This document shows positions 58,966 to 64,000 of a stretch of DNA of 64,000 nucleotides, piece after piece. The number at the start of each line of letters is the position of its first letter. Within the stretch, counting starts at the first letter, position 1. The DNA lies in the NCBI GenBank assembly GCA_963921795.1, contig OY997655.1, positions 13,664,771-13,728,770 of the forward strand, in the 5' to 3' direction. Under the pieces are notes generated by a model. That model saw only the letters and a list, made by a program, of their open reading frames with translations, had not been told where the DNA came from and searched no databases. The DNA comes from Nannobrachium achirus. Lineage: Eukaryota; Chordata; Actinopteri; Myctophiformes; Myctophidae. Made by a program: the position numbers and the translations under genes.

Positions 58966-59649
58966 GGACACAAGTTCACAACTTCCACTTGCCCATTTGA
59001 GCCAGTAAAATGTAAGTGATTAATTTACTATTATTATTTTCCTGTGGTACTACTGTTGTTTTGTAACGATTTTGTGAACTTGTTTAATTACGGCACAGCG
59101 TTCTCTGAGCCCATCATTATTAGAGTACATTTTTCACTGTTATTTGTCGCATAAAAATAATAATGTTCCTGGTACAGTAGCTACAATGGTGGGGCCGGTG
59201 ATCATGAAAAGTCACTGGCCTAAGAGGACCAGTGGCAAACGTCCCTTAATGTCTACCCCTGACTGCGTGCGACACCTGCGCGCTACTAAGTATAACTGGG
59301 AGCTTTACTGCTTGCCAAGGAGCATAGCCATCACAAGGCTAAGAGACCGTTAATGTCGTTATTCTGTTTGTGAAAGCCGATAGTCTAGGGTTCAAGGTGG
59401 CTTCTTGCCCACGGCAGGGAAGAGATAACATCCCCACCTCCTCCTCCCCCGTCGTCCAGGTAATTTCAGCTGGACGGGACACAAGCAAGGGGTCGTGGAA
59501 CTCAGAACAAAGGCCGCTGTTATCAATACCACTCTCCTTCACTGAAACAGAAGAACATTCCATTCAATTTGTTCACGAAGAGAGGCCCGTTTATCTGAAT
59601 CTATATTAACCTATTTAGCCCTGGGATTATTGCATGCTTTAACTATAGA

Positions 59650-59732
59650 GAAAATAGCAGATCCACAAGCTCCACAAGCTCACAGCGCGGCACAGAGTGG
59701 CGCGCTGCGAGCTTTTAGATCTGCTATTTTTT
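59650..59732. repeat. recurring palindrome with local duplication
   Basis: ATCCACAAGCTCCACAAGCT shows a small internal repeat of the left arm; the right arm is GCGAGCTTTTAGATCTGCTA. Confidence 0.8.
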
Positions 59733-59906
59733 TTAAATGTTGTGAAAATGTGTGCAAATCTTTTGACTATATGTATTTTTAAAGTGAACGTTTGTAACTC
59801 AAATTTTGCGCCGTCTGGGTGGTCCCTGGAACTAAATATTTTGAGATGGGGGTCCGTAGCCAAATACATATCATTGTGGGTCAAAATTCAAATTGTCATG
59901 ATTTTT

Positions 59907-59966
59907 CAAAAATAGCAGATCTACAAACTCGGTGCCGCGCTGTGAGCTTGTATATCTGCTATTTTT
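59907..59966. repeat. recurring palindrome, left inner arm deleted
   Basis: AAAAATAGCAGATCTACAAA, CTCGGTGCCGCGC, then TGTGAGCTTGTATATCTGCT. Confidence 0.85.
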
Positions 59967-60440
59967 CAATAGTTAAAGCATAAAATAATGATACACAATA
60001 ATGCGTACCCGTTCTGAATAGGTTAAGTGAAGGTCCAGGATAAAGTTACTACTGTATCGTACCACCGTGAGGACCGGATATCACATTGCAGCTGAAGTTA
60101 TGTGAGAGCCACCATGGTAGTGTTACAGTACATGATACGTCCTATCATAAAACATAATCATAAACAGAGGAAGCCCTCCAGTCACCAAGCCACAATCAAT
60201 GGCTTTTCACAAAACACTTGTTACAGGAAAACGGGATTATTGCACAACACAGAATAAAACAACAACCATAACAGGGAGGAGCATGACGGGATCCATTTGC
60301 AACTTGACCCATCAAGACCTGAGGGGGATTCCACAAATGTCTTTTAAACGGTTTTCATAAAAAAATCACACCCAATGTGAAGTGAGCGGTGGTCGTGCTT
60401 GCATAACGTCTTCAATTGGTAATTGGTGATGTAATACAGG

Positions 60441-60574
<134 letters not shown>

Positions 60575-60879
60575 TAACTCCCAGCTTGGGAACAATTTAG
60601 AGCATTTACAATTTAGACATTTAGAGGAAGCTCTAATGACTGACACATGAACCATGAGTCAGCCAACATCTGGGGAAGCGTGGTCAAGTTAACAAGACTG
60701 CTAAGACAACAAGTGCATGCAAGGAACGAAGGCAAACATCATACCTTGCATCCATTTAAATATTACACCATCTAAATAACATTCTTAGCATCTATGGGTG
60801 TGTATTGCAGATAGATTTACACTTTTTCCCCCCGTAAATTAATGCTCTACTTCATCTTACAAAATCGTTGCAAAAAAGT

Positions 60880-60957
60880 AGTGAAAATGGCCCATCCACA
60901 AGCTCACACTCTGCGTGATGCAACTCGTTGTGAGCATGTAGATGGGTCTGTTTTCAT
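60880..60957. repeat. recurring palindrome, symmetric variant
   Basis: GAAAATGGCCCATCCACAAG on the left and GAGCATGTAGATGGGTCTGT on the right: the AGATC core has become CCCATC / GATGGG in both arms. Confidence 0.85.
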
Positions 60958-62329
60958 TATATTCACTATAACAATGGTTCTCAAAGTGGGGTCCGTGAGG
61001 GAGTTCCAGGGGTGTCCCCAGCTAAATGATAGTTAGGAACCAAATGGACCCTTATGGATATGTAACGCATACCCATAATAAGGGTCTGAGAGTGTACAAA
61101 TGGAACCAAATGGACCTTAACGGGTCCATTAGGTTCCATTTGTACACTCTCAGAGTTAAATTAAGATTGATTTTACAATATAAATTGGGAGTTTGAAATG
61201 CCATTAAATGGGGGTCTGTAGCCTAATTCATGTCAAACTGGGGGTCCTTGAAATTAAAATGTTTGGGAATTAGCCGTGAAAATCTTCTCTTATGGGGGTC
61301 CCCTATAATTGGCTAATAAGTGTATTTGGGGGTCCTTGACATGAAAGTTTGAGAAGCACTGCAATATAAAGTACCGTAACAATAAATTTGGACATACAAG
61401 GTTTCCACCCGACACCGACAGCATGACTAAGAAAACATCATCTGATTCTGAACAAAACAACATCTACCCATCCATACTATAATTAGAGAGAGAGGTCAGT
61501 TAGTCAGTCAGTCAGTCAGTAGGTCACAAAATGCATTATCTATTCACCCGCTTCAGCGACTGATCTCAAATTTAACATGGCATTGACCATTAGCATTATA
61601 CACACGGTGACGGAGCCCGAATTTCATTTTTCCCAAATTCTAGCTATTTATTAGCGTTTCTTCACTCTACAGCTCTACAGCCTGTTGTCAGGGTTACAGT
61701 CCGTTCCTCCAGGCCATGGGATCTGTAGCCCCGGGCCCACACACATCTCTCTCACAGTTAGGAATGTTGCAGTCTCTCTCTCTCTCTCTCTCTCTCTGCA
61801 TGGGTCACGCATGCAACGGGTGATGTGTGTCTCATCTTCCAACGGGTATAGAAAAATTATGTGGAGCAAATACATCCTCATACTTCTATTCTACTAATTT
61901 TGCTGTTAAATTATTTGTATCCATCATAAATATACACTCCTCCATGGGCTGTAACTATGCAGTAACTGTAACTATGCAGTTACAGTTACTTTCCCCATAA
62001 CCCACACTCTGCACATATTTTGCAGCACATATATTCGAACGGGTAAGGTCTAGTCTAAATAGATGAGAAGTACAGACAGAGTGCTGGTGGGATGAGGTGG
62101 AAACTTAAGAGGTGGAGTTTTCAGTTTTCAGACCGCAGTGCCAGATGGGGCGAGACTGTCATTTCTCCCAGTCATGCACTTTCATTCTCCTCTCTATACA
62201 GCCTCTTTCTTACCAACCTGAACCCAACAACAACTCAACATCCAGAACCTTAACCGCTTAGAGCTGCAAGCCTGAACTCATTTTAACAAATTAATTGTTA
62301 TGCATGTTAATACAATATACTGTAATGAG

Positions 62330-62937
62330 CAGTGTTGTACCTGAACGCGTTCAATGAACAATCGTTCATGAACAAGTTCATATTTTGGGCGAACGTGAAC
62401 TGAACGCTCTTTATTTACGCTTGATGAACGTTATTGTCGAACGCGTTCATTCTGGCGCCTGTGAACGGCGCTCGTCAGCCCGTTCGTGCAGGCATCCGCG
62501 GCTCTACAGTCTATGGTCCAGGTCCACGGTCGTCTGTCCTCTGTCTTTCTTTGCATTCACAATGATGTGCCTCCTCGTTACGTCTCCCAAGTAAAGCCTG
62601 ACTATACTTCATCGTATGACGTGTGGTACATGCCGAAAATAGCTGATCTGCAAGCAAACAACGCGTCGCGCATCCACGAGACGCTGTGAGCTTGTGGATC
62701 AGCTATTTTAACCATGCTGAAACATGCAGTTAGAAACTTCTGCCTTCACAATAAAGGTGCAGCCAGGAAGAGTGGGCACTAAAAACATGGTTTAAAAAAT
62801 TAACTAAGTTCGTTCATTTTGGGGAACAATGAACTAAAAATATGGAATTATGAACTATGAAATGAACTAGTTCATTGTAGAAGTTGTGAACTTGAATTTG
62901 AACTAGTTCATGTAGAAAGTGAACTTTCACAACACTG
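62330..62937. mobile_element. hAT MITE with GTTCATGAAC-rich ends
   Basis: CAGTGTTG and CAACACTG ends are flanked by a perfect 8-bp duplication GTAATGAG (62322-62329 and 62938-62945). Subterminal GAACGTTCA/TGAACTAGTTCA motifs recur. A recurring palindrome sits at 62635-62710. Confidence 0.95.
62635..62710. repeat. recurring palindrome inside a hAT MITE, symmetric variant
   Basis: GAAAATAGCTGATCTGCAAG / CTTGTGGATCAGCTATTTT: the change to CTGATC/GATCAG occurs in both arms. Inner ACGCGTCGCG is retained. Confidence 0.9.
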
Positions 62938-63132
62938 GTAATGAGTACATCTACCGTGGCTAGAGGTGGTCCTCCTAGTCATTTAGATGCTGGTGTTGTT
63001 GGGTATGACATCTACAATATATATTTCCATGACCCACTTGTCATGGGATTGTCGGCTACTTTTGATACTTTTGTGTCACGCTGTAGTATGATCAAGTAGG
63101 TAGGACGTTACATTTACAAAAGAACACTATAT

Positions 63133-63340
63133 CTGTACTGTCTGGCCCCCAAACTACAGAATGAAATGAACTCCCCATCGCACTTAGAACTGCCGACTCA
63201 CTCCTGATCTTCCGCCGTAACCTGAAGACTGCCCTCTTCAGACTCCACCTTAGCCCATAGCACTTACCGTAGCAACTTGCCCTAGCCTTGACCCTGCAGG
63301 CTTATGCAAAGGTTAAAATGTAATTTAGATAGCATGTTAT
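63133..63340 (+). mobile_element. LINE 3' fragment (L2/CR1-like), decayed
   Basis: It resembles the segment at 39916-40180: TGGCCCCCAAACTACAGAAT, CTTCCGCCGTAACCTGAAGA and CACCTTAGCCCATAGCACTT align, but frameshifts and stops remove the reading frame. Confidence 0.6.
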
Positions 63341-64000
63341 GTAGACTGATTCCAGGTCATTGTTGACCTAACAACCTAGTGTGTGTAGCTTCAATGTTTA
63401 GATTATTGGGTTTTCTTTCTTTTTCTTTGTGAGGTTGCCCTCACACTCACAGGGTAACAGACTATAGTCAGGGGTTGACACTAAGGTCTCAGAGGCACTT
63501 GCCCGTCGAACAAGTACATGTCATGTTCTACTTGCCCGAAGGTCATGCCCACTTGCCCGAAAAGTAAATTGTCCATTATAAAATCTTACCTAAGATTTTA
63601 ATTACCGCTCAGTTTAACACTTATTTCTTTACTTTCTCGGGCTGTGCGCTAAAAAATGTCATACCTCAATACCTCCAAATCCAAATACCTACATAGCTAT
63701 GATTGAATATGTCTATGGTTTCACACTCGTTACATTCCACAGACCAGAAGACAGAGCGCTTTGGCCTCATTCAGGTGTTTAGACAGATATCTGGTGTTGT
63801 GTTTATAGACGGTTGCGTCCCGTCTCATATGAGCACTTGCCCGGTCGGGCAACCTGACAGCAAACTTCACCTGCCCGAAGGTTTTATTTACCTGCCGGGG
63901 GCAGGTGGGCAAGCCTTAGTGTCAATGCCTGATAGTACTTTATTCCTTCCATCAAACCATCTTTCATCTTTCTTTTGCCACACTACTCCTCCCAGTTTTG

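Larger units (their letters stand above)
59610..60022. mobile_element. piggyBac-type MITE, copy 4
   Basis: Perfect TTAA on both sides (59606-59609, 60023-60026). The ends CCTATTTAGCCCTGG and CTGAATAGG are diverged. Palindromes lie at 59650-59732 and 59907-59966. Confidence 0.8.

Noticed and set aside
61950..62055. Separate small gene near CATAACCCACACTCTGCAC
   Set aside because: It is a partial copy of the interspersed repeat at 15.0 and 49.9 kb.

Overview
The window looks like nuclear DNA of a ray-finned (teleost) fish. Three multi-exon protein genes with GT/AG introns sit in a dense background of DNA transposons (Tc1, hAT-type and piggyBac-type MITEs), tRNA-derived SINEs, LINE tails and very long CA/GT/GA microsatellites. 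Nothing bacterial, organellar or viral was seen.

Layout. (1) 1-8.6 kb holds a tandemly duplicated lipocalin locus. The window opens in the last exon of one copy (16-35). A complete second copy with six coding exons (5246-6884, + strand, 191 aa) follows. Both copies carry the same 3' flank, including a decayed Tc1 transposase, so about 6.85 kb was duplicated after the Tc1 insertion. The protein resembles fish saxitoxin/tetrodotoxin-binding-protein-like lipocalins. (2) 8.6-16.3 kb is repeat-rich intergenic DNA. (3) 16.4-41.0 kb is cdr2 (cerebellar degeneration-related protein 2) on the + strand: six coding exons, 458 aa, with exons assembled in phase and introns full of repeats. (4) 41.0-52.6 kb is repeat-rich DNA between two convergent genes. 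(5) 52.66-55.08 kb holds the last three clear exons of polr3e (RNA polymerase III subunit RPC5) on the - strand; a further candidate exon lies at 57.33-57.42 kb and the rest of the gene was not found. CDR2 and POLR3E are also convergent neighbours in human, so this is conserved synteny. (6) 57.5-64 kb is repeats, presumably polr3e intron or upstream DNA.

The most unusual signal is a short palindrome with the core AGATCTACAAGCTCA and arms of roughly 20-38 bp around a short loop. More than 25 complete or half copies occur in the window. It lies inside at least six unrelated MITE families (hAT-type with 8-bp target duplications, TTAA-flanked piggyBac-type, and others), often in pairs near the element ends. 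Different copies carry matched substitutions in both arms, so symmetry is kept while sequence drifts. Other points of note are a minisatellite that repeats the splice donor of cdr2 exon 5, inverted MITEs bracketing two polr3e exons, hammerhead-ribozyme-like cores of the Penelope type, and a tandem array of tRNA-like units.

Limits: all identifications come from reading the sequence and from memory of protein families. No searches were run. Exon borders are inferred from phase, GT/AG sites and similarity.
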